Of a stretch of 64,000 nt of DNA, positions 7,606-17,602 are shown one piece after another. The translations under genes and the position numbers were made by a program. Numbering within the stretch: the stretch's first letter is position 1; each line of letters starts with the position of its first letter. Source of the DNA: Solirubrobacteraceae bacterium (GTDB taxonomy: Bacteria > Actinomycetota > Thermoleophilia > Solirubrobacterales > Solirubrobacteraceae); contig JAUJOT010000006.1 of assembly GCA_030447505.1 (NCBI GenBank), forward strand, positions 62,001 through 126,000. The letters run 5' to 3'. The notes beneath the pieces are model-generated. The model saw only the letters and a list, made by a program, of their open reading frames with translations, did not search any database and was not told the origin of the DNA.

Positions 7606-8225
7606 CACTGAACGCTCCTGAACAGGCCGACGACGCGGCCGAGCACGCGCACGTCGCGCGAGCGGATCGGCTCCATCGTGGCGTTCTCGGGCTGCAGGCG
7701 GACGTGGTCGGCCTCACGGAAGTAGCGCTTGACCGTCGCCTCCTCGCCGAGCAGCGCGACGACGATGTCACCGTCCTGGGCGGTGTCCTGGCGCCGTACG
7801 ACGACGTAGTCGTCGGGCAGGATGCCGGCGTCGATCATCGACTCGCCGCGCACGCGCAGGACGTACTCGCCCTCCTCGCCGCCGGCCAGCGACGGCACGT
7901 CGACGTACTCCTCGATGTTCTCCTCGGCAAGCACCGGCGAGCCGGCGGCGACCTGGCCGACGAGCGGCAGCCCGTCCGGCCGCACGATCGACCTGACCTG
8001 CTCGACGCCGCGGCCGAGCAGCTCGATCGCCCGCGGCTTGGATGGGTCGCGGCGCAGCAGGCCGAGCTTCTCGAGGTTCGCGAGGTGCGCGTGCACCGTC
8101 GACGACGAGGCCAGGCCGACTGCCTTGCCGATGTCGCGCACGGTGGGCGGGTAGCCGTGCTTCGCCGAGTGGCGCTTGATGAAGTCGAAGATCTCCTGCT
8201 GGCGCTTCGTCAGATCGAGATCCAT
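7605..8225 (-). CDS. lexA: LexA repressor, SOS regulator
   Basis: 206-residue self-cleaving repressor of DNA-damage genes. The N-terminal winged helix (1-68) contains TKRQQEIFDFIKRH and GYPPTVRDIGKAVGLASSST, the recognition region. The Ala94-Gly95 cleavage site is in QVAAGSPV. The S24 peptidase domain has catalytic Ser129 (GESM) and Lys166 (TVKRY). ATG 8225 (MDLDLTKRQ) was chosen over an upstream in-frame ATG because it gives the standard family N-terminus and leaves the SOS box 45 bp upstream free. A zinc-ribbon gene is coupled downstream. LexA should repress itself and the imuB-like gene, as both have boxes. Confidence 0.97.
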   Translation of the reverse strand: MDLDLTKRQQEIFDFIKRHSAKHGYPPTVRDIGKAVGLASSSTVHAHLANLEKLGLLRRDPSKPRAIELLGRGVEQVRSIVRPDGLPLVGQVAAGSPVLAEENIEEYVDVPSLAGGEEGEYVLRVRGESMIDAGILPDDYVVVRRQDTAQDGDIVVALLGEEATVKRYFREADHVRLQPENATMEPIRSRDVRVLGRVVGLFRSVQ

Positions 8226-8270
8226 GGTGCAGGCTCCTTGGCGCGAGAGGTGGCGGGCTGTCGGCTTCGC

Positions 8271-8282
8271 GAACATGTGTTC
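8271..8282. promoter_or_regulatory. LexA-binding SOS box in the lexA promoter
   Basis: GAACATGTGTTC, a GAAC-N4-GTTC palindrome extended to GCGAAC/GTTCGC on both sides, 46-57 bp upstream of the lexA start. This is the expected autoregulatory operator. Confidence 0.9.
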
Positions 8283-8342
8283 GCATAAGCTAGAGGGGTT
8301 GTCGGACGGAAGTCAAGCGCGCGCCTATACTGAGCGACCCCT

Positions 8343-8428
<86 letters not shown>

Positions 8429-8444
8429 TGCGCGGTCTGTATCG

Positions 8445-8477
8445 GAGCCTGCGTCTCGCTCACGCGAGACGAGGCTC
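8445..8477 (+). terminator. Strong hairpin after tRNA-Leu, possible terminator
   Basis: GAGCC (8445-8449) and CGTCTCGC (8452-8459) pair with GCGAGACG (8464-8471) and GGCTC (8473-8477), giving 13 bp with one small internal bulge and a TCAC loop. No U-run follows, so intrinsic termination is uncertain. It lies 17 bp after the tRNA and may also act as a processing element. Confidence 0.5.
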
Positions 8478-8503
8478 TGGACGGCGGGGCCTGAATGCGC
8501 GGC

Positions 8504-8538
8504 GCGCGGCCGCCCCGAAGCGGAGAGGGCGGCCGCGC
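8504..8538. terminator. 12-bp perfect G+C hairpin between tRNA-Leu and the lysR gene
   Basis: GCGCGGCCGCCC (8504-8515) and GGGCGGCCGCGC (8527-8538) form a perfect 12-bp stem with an 11-nt loop. It sits in the 225-bp gene-free stretch 8429-8653 between the tRNA and the 3' end of the convergent LysR gene. No U-tract is present. Apart from this and the preceding hairpin I see nothing in that stretch. Confidence 0.45.
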
Positions 8539-8653
8539 TGCTTCCGCGGACCCGGAGCGCGCAGGAGGGGGAGGGCGCGTCCGTTGCAACCAGTTTCGCC
8601 GTGCGTGCCGATTCGGATCACACGATCGCCCGACCGATGCGCGTTGGCGCGCA

Positions 8654-9589
8654 CTACCCCGCGAGCGCAAGCGCGCCCTGCTGCTGCGTCCAGTCCGCCG
8701 CGACTTCGCCGAGGATGTCGAGCATCGCTGCGGCCGGCGCCGACACGTATCCGTCGGCGAGGGTCGCGGCCAACACGTGGCGCACGACCGGTCGCCCCTC
8801 CAACCGCCTGATGACGACGTCGTCGCGGACGGCCACGAGCGCGAGGTCCGGGATCAGGCAGACGCCGACGCCCGCCGCGACGAAGCCCTGGATCGCGTTG
8901 TAGTCGTCGGACTGAAACGCGACGCGCGGCTCGAAGCCGGCCCCCTGGCAGGCGCGCTCGAGCACGAGGCCGTCCGGGCAGCGGCCGGTCGTGCCCAGGA
9001 TCCAGGACTCCTCGGCGAGGTCCGCCAGCCGGATCCGGGCCTTCGACGCGACGCGATGGCCGGCTCCGACGCACACGTAGAACGGGTCATCCAAGAGGTG
9101 ATGGCGCTCGATCGCGCGGTCGACGATCGGCTCGAAGCCGGCCTCGACCGTCAGCGCGATGTCGCAGTCGCCCGCCTTCAGGCACTCCAGGCCCTCGTCG
9201 GGCTCGCGTGGCGCGAGCGTCACCTCGACGCCCGGATGGCGCTCGCGAAAGCGCGCGATCGCCAGCGGCGCGATCGTCGCCCCCGCCGTCGGAAAGGACA
9301 CGAGCCGCAGCCGGCCGCCGCGCATCCCGGCGATCGCCTCGAGCTCGGCCTCCGCGTCGGCGAGCCGCGCGAGGATCACGTCGGCGTGCGCGACGAGTGC
9401 ACGGCCGGCGTCGGTCAGCCGCACGCCGCGCGCGTTTCGCTCGACGAGCACCGTCCCCGCCTCGCGCTCGAGAGCGGCGATCTGCTGGGAGATCGCCGAC
9501 TGCGTGTAGGCGAGCGCCTCGGCCGCAGCCGAGAACGAGCCGCGCGCGGCGACCTCGCGAAGGACCCGCAACCGCTTCACGTCAAGCAT
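8654..9589 (-). CDS. LysR-family transcriptional regulator
   Basis: 311-residue LysR-type regulator. The N-terminal winged helix-turn-helix (1-60) reads KRLRVLREVAARGSFSAAA then QSAISQQIAALEREAG. The C-terminal effector-binding domain of two alpha/beta lobes covers about 90-300, with GGRLRLVSFPTAGATIAPLA at its start. The gene is divergent from a short plus-strand gene starting at 9693 and close to an iron-type dehydrogenase at 10058. LysR proteins usually control the divergent neighbour, so these are its most likely targets. The ligand cannot be told from the sequence. Confidence 0.93.
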   Translation of the reverse strand: MLDVKRLRVLREVAARGSFSAAAEALAYTQSAISQQIAALEREAGTVLVERNARGVRLTDAGRALVAHADVILARLADAEAELEAIAGMRGGRLRLVSFPTAGATIAPLAIARFRERHPGVEVTLAPREPDEGLECLKAGDCDIALTVEAGFEPIVDRAIERHHLLDDPFYVCVGAGHRVASKARIRLADLAEESWILGTTGRCPDGLVLERACQGAGFEPRVAFQSDDYNAIQGFVAAGVGVCLIPDLALVAVRDDVVIRRLEGRPVVRHVLAATLADGYVSAPAAAMLDILGEVAADWTQQQGALALAG

Positions 9590-9692
9590 TAGCGGACCTT
9601 ATCGCGGACCCGGCGAAATGTCATTTGTGCTGATGTCGTCGCGTTGCGATCGTGCACCTCGTCGAAGACGCACGAGTGAGGAGCTCACCACG

Positions 9693-10007
9693 ATGACCGC
9701 GAACCACAGCCATGCCGAGGCGATCGTGATACGCCACGCCGGCGACGCCGACGCCAGGACGCTCGTCGACCTCGCGCTGCTCGACGACCGTCCGCCGCTG
9801 ACCGGGCCTGCGCTGATCGCCGAGCTCGACGGGATCGCGCGGGCGGCGCTGGACCTGCACGACGGCAGCGTCGCCGCGGACCCGTTTGCGCGCACCGCGC
9901 AGCTCGTCGAGCTCCTGAAGCTGCACGCGCACGGCACGCGCGCCCGCAGCGGGTCGCTGCGCGGACGTGTGGCCTCGTTCCTGCGGCCGGTCTCCGTCCG
10001 TGGATGA
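9693..10007 (+). CDS. Short hypothetical protein, possible truncated GNAT-like fold
   Basis: 104-residue protein. IVIRHAGDADARTLVDLALLDDRPPLTG resembles the first strand and helix of GNAT acetyltransferases, and LIAELDGIARAALDLHDGSVAADPF resembles the next strands. The acetyl-CoA-binding motif A is missing, so it is unlikely to be an active acetyltransferase. Proteins of this short form recur in related actinobacteria (from memory). ATG 9693 has a good upstream GAGGAG ribosome-binding site at 9679-9684. It is divergent from the LysR gene and could be under its control. Confidence 0.65.
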   Translation: MTANHSHAEAIVIRHAGDADARTLVDLALLDDRPPLTGPALIAELDGIARAALDLHDGSVAADPFARTAQLVELLKLHAHGTRARSGSLRGRVASFLRPVSVRG

Positions 10008-10057
10008 GCGGAAGCCCGTCCGGGGCGCTGGCCGCGCCGCCGTGATGAGATAGCGAG

Positions 10058-11038
10058 CTGCCAGCGGCGAGCTTCACCTGGAAGGACGGCGAGCGCACGA
10101 TCCATTTCGGGCGCGACGCGCTCGACGCGGCGCTGCCCGCGCTCGGCGACGGCTTCACGCTGCTGTCGACCCCGCGCGCGCTCGCGATGGCGCCGGCGCT
10201 CGCCGAGCGCGCGGGCGCGGTGCACGAGGTCCCGTCCGGTCGCGTTGACGAGATCGCGGGCGCGCTGCTCGGCGAGGTCGACCCGGGCGAGCTGATCGTC
10301 GCGCTCGGCGGCGGGCGCGTCGTCGACACCGCCAAGGCGCTCGCGGCGGCTCGCGCGCCGGGCCAGCGCCCGCTCGTCGCTGCCGTCCCGACGACGTTGA
10401 GTGCGGCCGAGATGACCGCCGTGCACCGCCGCGCCGCAGGCGCTGACGCCTCGCTGCCGGGCGTGCGCCCCGCGCGCGTCGTGAACGATCCGGCGCTGAG
10501 CGCGTCGCAGCCGCAGGTCGAGCTCGCCGCAAGCGCCGCGAACGCGCTAGCCCACGCCGCGGAGGGACCGGCGACGCTCCGCGCAAGCCCGGTTCCCGCG
10601 CTGGCGGGGCGCGAGGCGGCGCGCCTGATCGGCGCGGCCTACGCGGACGGCGACGCGGGGCCGGACCGCGACATCCTCGCGCTCGCCGCGCTGCTGTCGG
10701 GGTACACGATCGACAGCGCCGGCTACGGGCTGCACCACGTCCTGTCCCAGACGCTCGCCCGCTTTGGCGCCGTCGGCCACGCACAGGCCAACGCGGTGAT
10801 GCTGCCGCACACGCTCGTCGCGCTCGAGCGACGCGGCGCCGCCGGCGCCGGCACGCTCGTCGCGCTGGCCGGCGACCTCGCCCGCCGCGCGCAGGCCGTC
10901 AGCCTGCGCGAGCTCGGCGTCGACGAGTTCACGCTCGACGCCTGCGCGGACGCGGCCGCCGATCGGGCCGAGCTCGATGCCACCCCCCCACGGCCCGACC
11001 GCGACGAGCTGCGCGCCCTCTACGCCGCGGCGTTCTGA
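10058..11038 (+). CDS. Iron-containing alcohol dehydrogenase / maleylacetate reductase-like protein
   Basis: About 326 residues of the type III dehydrogenase fold. The N-terminal NAD(P) part carries ELIVALGGGRVVDTAKALA and VPTTLSAAEMTAV. The metal-binding C-terminal part has the His pairs in GLHHVLSQTLARFGAVGHAQ and MLPH. The coding signal extends upstream of ATG 10187 (FTWKDGERTIHFGRDAL is a normal family N-terminus), but the frame has a stop at 10046 and no ATG, GTG or TTG before it, so CTG 10058 is the only usable start in that stretch. The closest described activity is maleylacetate reduction in aromatic breakdown. Metal and substrate are not certain. Confidence 0.75.
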   Translation: MPAASFTWKDGERTIHFGRDALDAALPALGDGFTLLSTPRALAMAPALAERAGAVHEVPSGRVDEIAGALLGEVDPGELIVALGGGRVVDTAKALAAARAPGQRPLVAAVPTTLSAAEMTAVHRRAAGADASLPGVRPARVVNDPALSASQPQVELAASAANALAHAAEGPATLRASPVPALAGREAARLIGAAYADGDAGPDRDILALAALLSGYTIDSAGYGLHHVLSQTLARFGAVGHAQANAVMLPHTLVALERRGAAGAGTLVALAGDLARRAQAVSLRELGVDEFTLDACADAAADRAELDATPPRPDRDELRALYAAAF

Positions 11039-11132
11039 TGCCTGATCTGCTGACGGACGTGCTCTCGCGCGCGGCGACGCGGGGCCGATCGGACCTGCGC
11101 TGAAGCCGGTCCTCGGGGAGTACCCTCGACCG

Positions 11133-12740
11133 GTGAGCCCTTCGGGGATAGGCGGAGGCGCCAGCTCCGCCGACGAGCGCCCGGCAGGCCTCGGTCGCCG
11201 GCGCGAGGCGCTCGCGGGTGTGCTCGCGGTCGCGGTGATGATCGGCGTCTCGCAGCCGGTCGCAGCGCTCCTGGCCGCGGGACGGTCGCCGGTCATCGCG
11301 ATCGGAGACGTCGTCATCGACACGGTTCCGGGCTGGCTGGAGCGAGCCGTGATCTCGTGGCTGGGGACCGCCGACAAGCCGTTCTTGATCGGCATGATCC
11401 TGCTCGTCTCGGCGCTCCTCGGCGCCGCGCTGGGCGTCCTCGCCGCGCGGCGCTTCGCGGCCGGCGCCGTGGGTCTCGTCGGCATGATGACCGTCGGCGC
11501 GGCCGCGTCGCTCTCGGACCCGGGGGCAGGCCTGGTCGCTTCGCTGTTCGTCGCTCTGGCCGGCGCGTTCGCCGGTATCGCGACACTCTGGATGCTGCTG
11601 CGCGCGAGCGTTCGCAGCGCGCCCGCGGTACCCACGCCGCCCGGCGCGGGCGCTCCCGTCGCGATCGGGAGTGCCGCCGTGGACCGGCGCCGCTTCGTGC
11701 AGCTGGCGGGGGTCGCGGCCGTCGTCGCGTTCGTCGGCGCCGCCGCCGGCCGCATGCTGGCCGGCAGCGAGCGGATCGAGAAGCTACGCCAGGCGATCCG
11801 ACTGCCGCGGCCGGTCCGCCCGGCTCCGCCTCCCCCGCCTGGCGCCGACCTCGAGATCCGCGGCTTGGCCCCGCTGTTCGTCCCCAACGACGACTTCTAC
11901 CGGATCGACACCGCGCTGCGGATCCCGCAGGTCGAGCCCGACGGCTGGTCGCTGCAGGTCAAGGGGCTCGTCGAGCGGCCGTTCAGCGTGACGTACGACG
12001 AGCTGATGGCGATGCCGCAGATCGAGGCGGACATCACGCTGGCATGCGTCTCGAACGAGGTCGGCGGCGGGCTGGTCGGCAACGCGCGCTGGCAGGGCGT
12101 CCCGCTGTACCGGCTGCTGGAGCGCGCCGGGCTCAAGAAGGGCGCCACACAGCTGATCGGGCGTTCGGTCGATGGGTTCACCGCCGGTTTCCCGACGCTC
12201 ACCGCGCTCGACGTCAAGGAGTCGATGGTGGCGGTCGGGATGAACGGCGAGCCGCTGCCCGCGAGGCACGGGTTTCCGGCACGGCTCGTCATCCCGGGGC
12301 TGTACGGCTACGTGTCGGCGACGAAGTGGCTGTCGGCGATCGAGCTGACCGGCTGGGACGTCGACGGCTACTGGATTCCGCGCGGGTGGGCCAAGAAGGG
12401 CCCGATCAAGACGCAGTCACGGATCGACGTCCCGGCAGCGGGGTCGACGATCCCCGCCGGCCGTCGACCGATCGCCGGCGTCGCCTGGGCACCGACGCGC
12501 GGCATCGAACGCGTCGAGGTCCGCATCGACGGCGGGCGCTGGCTGGAGGCGACGCTCGCCGAGGCACTTGACGTCGACGCCTGGCGTCAGTGGTTCCTGC
12601 CCTGGGAACCGACGCCCGGCCGGCACGTCATCGCGGTCCGCGCAACCGACGGCCGCGGCGAGGTGCAGACCGACGAGCGGACGCCGGTCGCACCCGACGG
12701 CGCCGCCGGCCGTCACACGATCGAGGTCGTCGTCGTCTGA
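11133..12740 (+). CDS. Membrane-anchored molybdopterin-dependent oxidoreductase (sulfite-oxidase family)
   Basis: 535-residue protein. Residues 25-160 hold about four hydrophobic helices. Then comes a twin-arginine-like stretch (DRRRFVQLAGVAAVVAF, about 184-200). The sulfite-oxidase-type molybdopterin domain covers about 235-430, with the molybdenum ligand Cys305 in LACVSNEVGG and YGYVSATKWLSAIEL further on. A C-terminal Mo-co dimerisation domain (about 435-535) is immunoglobulin-like. The catalytic part should face outside the cytoplasmic membrane. No cytochrome partner lies beside it. Bacterial relatives are often called sulfite oxidases, but the substrate is unproven. The start is GTG 11133. 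Confidence 0.88.
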   Translation: MSPSGIGGGASSADERPAGLGRRREALAGVLAVAVMIGVSQPVAALLAAGRSPVIAIGDVVIDTVPGWLERAVISWLGTADKPFLIGMILLVSALLGAALGVLAARRFAAGAVGLVGMMTVGAAASLSDPGAGLVASLFVALAGAFAGIATLWMLLRASVRSAPAVPTPPGAGAPVAIGSAAVDRRRFVQLAGVAAVVAFVGAAAGRMLAGSERIEKLRQAIRLPRPVRPAPPPPPGADLEIRGLAPLFVPNDDFYRIDTALRIPQVEPDGWSLQVKGLVERPFSVTYDELMAMPQIEADITLACVSNEVGGGLVGNARWQGVPLYRLLERAGLKKGATQLIGRSVDGFTAGFPTLTALDVKESMVAVGMNGEPLPARHGFPARLVIPGLYGYVSATKWLSAIELTGWDVDGYWIPRGWAKKGPIKTQSRIDVPAAGSTIPAGRRPIAGVAWAPTRGIERVEVRIDGGRWLEATLAEALDVDAWRQWFLPWEPTPGRHVIAVRATDGRGEVQTDERTPVAPDGAAGRHTIEVVVV

Positions 12741-12917
12741 CTTCGTCCGCGACCGTCAGCATGGCGACGCTCCTCGCCGATTTGAAGGTGCCTTCGGGGA
12801 ACGAGCTGTTGATCCTGCTCGGCAGATTGTCAGCAAGCTCCGCGATCGCCGGCCCCCGCCGGATCGCCTCGTCGCGACTGGTCAGCGAGGGCGACCCACT
12901 AGCTGCGGACGCGCGAG

Positions 12918-13142
12918 CTAGAGCTTCAGCAGGATGATCGTGTTCAGGACCCATGCGATCGCGAACGCGATCGTCCAGCGGTTCAGGTTGCGCTCGACGA
13001 GCGAGCCGCCGCCGAACGGGCCTGACCCGGTGCCGACGCCAAAGGCGCCGGACAGGCCGGCGTCCTTGCCCGAGTGCATGAGGACGAGGAAGATCACCGA
13101 GACCGAGAGCAGGACCTGCAGGCCGTTGAGGATGTTCTCCAT
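12918..13142 (-). CDS. secG: Preprotein translocase subunit SecG
   Basis: 74-residue SecG. Two membrane helices (LQVLLSVSVIFLVLMHS and WTIAFAIAWVLNTIILL) flank the conserved loop with GAFGVGTGSGPFGGGS. It assists SecYE during protein export. In many actinobacteria secG follows tpiA; here it sits 14 bp after the CcmI-like gene at the end of the cytochrome c maturation operon, so it may be cotranscribed with ccmE and ccmF. The 177-bp stretch between it and the molybdopterin oxidoreductase gene holds nothing I recognise. Confidence 0.93.
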   Translation of the reverse strand: MENILNGLQVLLSVSVIFLVLMHSGKDAGLSGAFGVGTGSGPFGGGSLVERNLNRWTIAFAIAWVLNTIILLKL

Positions 13143-13156
13143 CTCGCCAGAGTACC

Positions 13157-13441
13157 TCAGCCGCGCGCGTCGTCGAGCGCCTTGAGGATCTCGACCGCCT
13201 CGGCGCGGAGCTGGCGGTCGAGCGCGCGGTGGTCCTCCTGCGAGAGCTTGCCCGTGCGCATGTCGAGCTCGGCGTCGCGGATCTCGCGGTACTTGGCCTC
13301 CTTGCGCGCCTCGAGCTCGGCGATCTCGTCGTCGGACTCAGCGCGAACACGGTCGACGGCGCGACCGCGCAACGGCGCCGAGACGAGCGCCACGACGGCG
13401 CACAGCACGGCCAGGATGACGAGCAGGGCGACGATGTCCAA
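13157..13441 (-). CDS. CcmI-like small protein of cytochrome c maturation
   Basis: 94-residue protein with one N-terminal membrane helix (DIVALLVILAVLCAVVALV) followed by a charged helical region, EARKEAKYREIRDAELDMRTGKLSQEDHRALDRQL. The pattern (I/L)RDAELDxRTGKLSxEDY is typical of the cytoplasmic helices of CcmI, which helps hand apocytochrome to the haem ligation complex. It lacks the periplasmic TPR domain of long CcmI. It lies between ccmF (10 bp away) and secG on one strand. Confidence 0.75.
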   Translation of the reverse strand: MDIVALLVILAVLCAVVALVSAPLRGRAVDRVRAESDDEIAELEARKEAKYREIRDAELDMRTGKLSQEDHRALDRQLRAEAVEILKALDDARG

Positions 13442-13450
13442 GAACGGGAG

Positions 13451-15637
<2,187 letters not shown>

Positions 15638-15644
15638 CAGAACC

Positions 15645-16049
15645 TCAGGAACGCTGCGTGGCGTCTTCGGTGAACTTCGAAGGGCACTTCGTCACGAGCG
15701 AGTCGCGCTCGCCGACGAACGTCGCGCCTTGCTTGCGGACGGTGATGATGACCTCGCGCCCCTCGCGGAACGGGTCCGGGACCGCGCCGCTGTAGGTCAC
15801 GGGGACCGCGGCCGTCCCCTCGCGGTCACGCACGCGGAAGTCGACGCCGCTGGAGGTGTTGCGCACGGAGCCGTCGACGACCTTCCCCGTCAGCTGGTAG
15901 GAGGCACCGGCCTTGGCGCTCAGCAGGTCGCTCGGCGTGACCGCCTTGTTGGAGCTCAGCAGGCTCGTGTAGACGAGCGCGCCGGCCAGCAGGACCGCCG
16001 CCGACAGTGCGACGACGAGGCGGATCTTGCGTTTGCGAGCGGGCGCCAT
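15645..16049 (-). CDS. ccmE: Haem chaperone CcmE, cysteine variant
   Basis: 134-residue haem chaperone: one N-terminal membrane anchor (VVALSAAVLLAGALVYTSLL) and an OB-fold domain with YQLTGKVVDGSV, DFRVRD and VPVTYSGAVPDPFREG. In E. coli haem is bound covalently by the His of HxxxY. Here the matching position reads KCPSKF, so Cys122 replaces His and Phe126 replaces Tyr. Cys-type CcmE (CxxxY) is known from Desulfovibrio and some Gram-positives and archaea; the Phe is a further change. ATG 16049 (MAPARKRK) was preferred over longer upstream starts because it places the anchor correctly. Confidence 0.93.
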   Translation of the reverse strand: MAPARKRKIRLVVALSAAVLLAGALVYTSLLSSNKAVTPSDLLSAKAGASYQLTGKVVDGSVRNTSSGVDFRVRDREGTAAVPVTYSGAVPDPFREGREVIITVRKQGATFVGERDSLVTKCPSKFTEDATQRS

Positions 16050-16168
16050 CCGCGCTCCAGTATCGCATTCGCGAAGCGTTGCCAAGCTGGTCGCATGCGC
16101 CATCAACGAGGAAAAGTCCGCCCCGCAGAGAAACCCTTGGCGTCCTCAGGAGTCCTACAGATAGACCG

Positions 16169-16411
16169 ATGAGACCGAGGACCGTCCGACAGCTGGCACG
16201 TGCGCACAAGACCCCGGCCGCCCGGCGCCTGCACGTCGTGCCCGCGCCGCAGCCGCCGCCCGAGCCGATGCACCCGGCCGAGCGCCGCATCCGCGACGCC
16301 GGTGGACCCGACGACCGCGGCTGCTACTCCTGCGGTTGCGGCTTGGTCTTCGTGGCGCCTGTCTCGACCTCGGTGCGCTGCCCGCGCTGCGACGCCGCGC
16401 AGGCCTGGTAG
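16169..16411 (+). CDS. Small zinc-ribbon protein
   Basis: 80-residue basic protein. The C-terminal third contains CYSCGCGLVFVAPVSTSVRC followed by PRC, a zinc-ribbon arrangement with two CxxC-type knuckles. The N-terminal half is Arg- and Pro-rich. ATG 16169 is preceded by CAGGAG at 16147-16152, a workable though rather distant ribosome-binding site. It is divergent from ccmE and convergent with the hypothetical gene at 16421. The function is unknown; nucleic-acid binding would fit a small basic zinc ribbon. Confidence 0.7.
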   Translation: MRPRTVRQLARAHKTPAARRLHVVPAPQPPPEPMHPAERRIRDAGGPDDRGCYSCGCGLVFVAPVSTSVRCPRCDAAQAW

Positions 16412-16420
16412 CGCCGCGCG

Positions 16421-16858
16421 CTACAGCAGGACGGTCGAGCCGGCGTTCTGGAACTCGATGTTGCGCGCGAGCCCCTCGAGCTCGAGCGGCTCGGAGCCGC
16501 CCTCGGCGATGTCGGAGACCATCGCGCGGCGGCGCGTCGCGTGGATCCCGACCGTCTGGAAGCTCAACTCCGTCGTCGCGTCGCCGAACTCGAGGTCGGG
16601 GAGGAAGACCGTCAGCGTGATCGTCCGAAGATGCGAGATGCGGTCCAGCGTGACGCTGACCTCGAGGCCGCGCGCACTGCGATAGCTCTGGATCTCGTCG
16701 CCCTCGAAGACGTGCTCGCCCATCGGGCCGTCGTAGTGCAGGCGAGGCGCGCCGCCGAATCCGACCGGGCCGTATGTGATCTTCGTGTCCTCACACGTCA
16801 GCTCGAACATCGTCGGTGCTGCGGTGTCACTGCGCCCTGCCGTTTGCACAGCGGTCAT
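16421..16858 (-). CDS. Conserved hypothetical protein, beta-rich
   Basis: 145-residue soluble protein with alternating hydrophobic patterning typical of a beta sandwich: TMFELTCEDTKITYGPVGFGG, LHYDGPMGEHVFEGDEIQ, EVSVTLDRISHLRTITLTVFLPDL, then TVGIHATRR. I recall similar stand-alone proteins with FELTCxxTKITY in many proteobacteria and actinobacteria, all without assigned function. The start is ATG 16858. The gene is alone between a zinc-ribbon gene and the SRPBCC gene, with no clear operon. Confidence 0.7.
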   Translation of the reverse strand: MTAVQTAGRSDTAAPTMFELTCEDTKITYGPVGFGGAPRLHYDGPMGEHVFEGDEIQSYRSARGLEVSVTLDRISHLRTITLTVFLPDLEFGDATTELSFQTVGIHATRRRAMVSDIAEGGSEPLELEGLARNIEFQNAGSTVLL

Positions 16859-16981
16859 TGATGCCCCTCGATCGGCCCTTGGCACGTTGACGCCGAATGG
16901 TGAGGCTGCGACGCCTCGCTGTCCAGCACGTGAGGACGGTTTTATCCATCGCTTACGGATTTGATGCGCGCCCGACCGTGC

Positions 16982-17455
16982 TCAGTCGTGCGCGATCAGC
17001 TCGACGTCGAGCCGCTGCGCGAGGCCGCGGGCGCCCTGGCGCATCACGTGGTCGTGATTCCAGGCGAACACCCGCCGGCCGAGCGGCGCGATGCGATTCA
17101 TCCAGGCGCGCTTCGTCGACACGTTCCAGCTGTAGATCAGCGCGGCGCCGGCCGGGCTCTCGTACAGTCGCCAGATCCCGACGCCCTCGAGCTCGCCGCT
17201 GGCCTGCGCCTCGAGCAGGTACGGCGGCTGCGAGCGCGTGACGCGCATGTCGAACTCGAGCGAGTAGGGGAGCCTGCTGCGCCATTGGAAGCGCGACAGC
17301 GCGCCGACCCCGTGCTCGCCGCCGGGCTCGAGCTCGGTCACCCTGCGCACGCCTCTCCACCACTCGGGGTAGCGGTCGCTGGCGGAGATGACGTCCCAGG
17401 CGTCCTGGACCGGCGCCGCGACGCACCACGTCGTGAGGAAGCTGTAGGCGGGCAT
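16982..17455 (-). CDS. SRPBCC / polyketide cyclase-like protein
   Basis: 157-residue single-domain START/Bet v1-like protein. It begins YSFLTTWCVAAPVQDAWDVI with the expected first strand and helix, then DRYPEWWRGVRRVTELEPGG, GALSRFQWRSRLPYSLEFDM, and a long C-terminal helix carrying RRVFAWNHDHVMRQGARGL. Members bind hydrophobic ligands in an internal cavity. The ligand cannot be inferred. It lies 10 bp before the tRNA-Gly gene on the same strand, which is therefore upstream of it. Confidence 0.88.
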   Translation of the reverse strand: MPAYSFLTTWCVAAPVQDAWDVISASDRYPEWWRGVRRVTELEPGGEHGVGALSRFQWRSRLPYSLEFDMRVTRSQPPYLLEAQASGELEGVGIWRLYESPAGAALIYSWNVSTKRAWMNRIAPLGRRVFAWNHDHVMRQGARGLAQRLDVELIAHD

Positions 17456-17465
17456 CGAAGGCGAG

Positions 17466-17538
17466 AGCGGACGACGGGGGTCGAACCCGCGACCTTCGGC
17501 TTGGGAAGCCGACGCTCTACCAACTGAGCTACGTCCGC
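17466..17538 (-). tRNA. tRNA-Gly (anticodon CCC)
   Basis: 73-nt tRNA on the minus strand. The acceptor GCGGACG pairs with CGTCCGC, discriminator T. The D-arm is TAGCTCAGTTGGTAGAGC, the anticodon stem TCGGC/GCCGA encloses loop TTCCCAA, and the T-arm contains GGGTTCGACCCCC. No CCA is encoded. The CCC anticodon reads GGG glycine codons. Confidence 0.97.
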
Positions 17539-17602
17539 GCTGAGCGCGGATTCTACGGCGCTGCCGCGAGCGGCGAGCGGACGGCTCTACCCTGGATGTC
17601 CT

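Noticed and set aside
12741-12917. Possible small gene or gene remnant between the molybdopterin oxidoreductase and secG
   Set aside because: Short open frames exist on both strands, but none has a recognisable motif, ribosome-binding site or clean ends.
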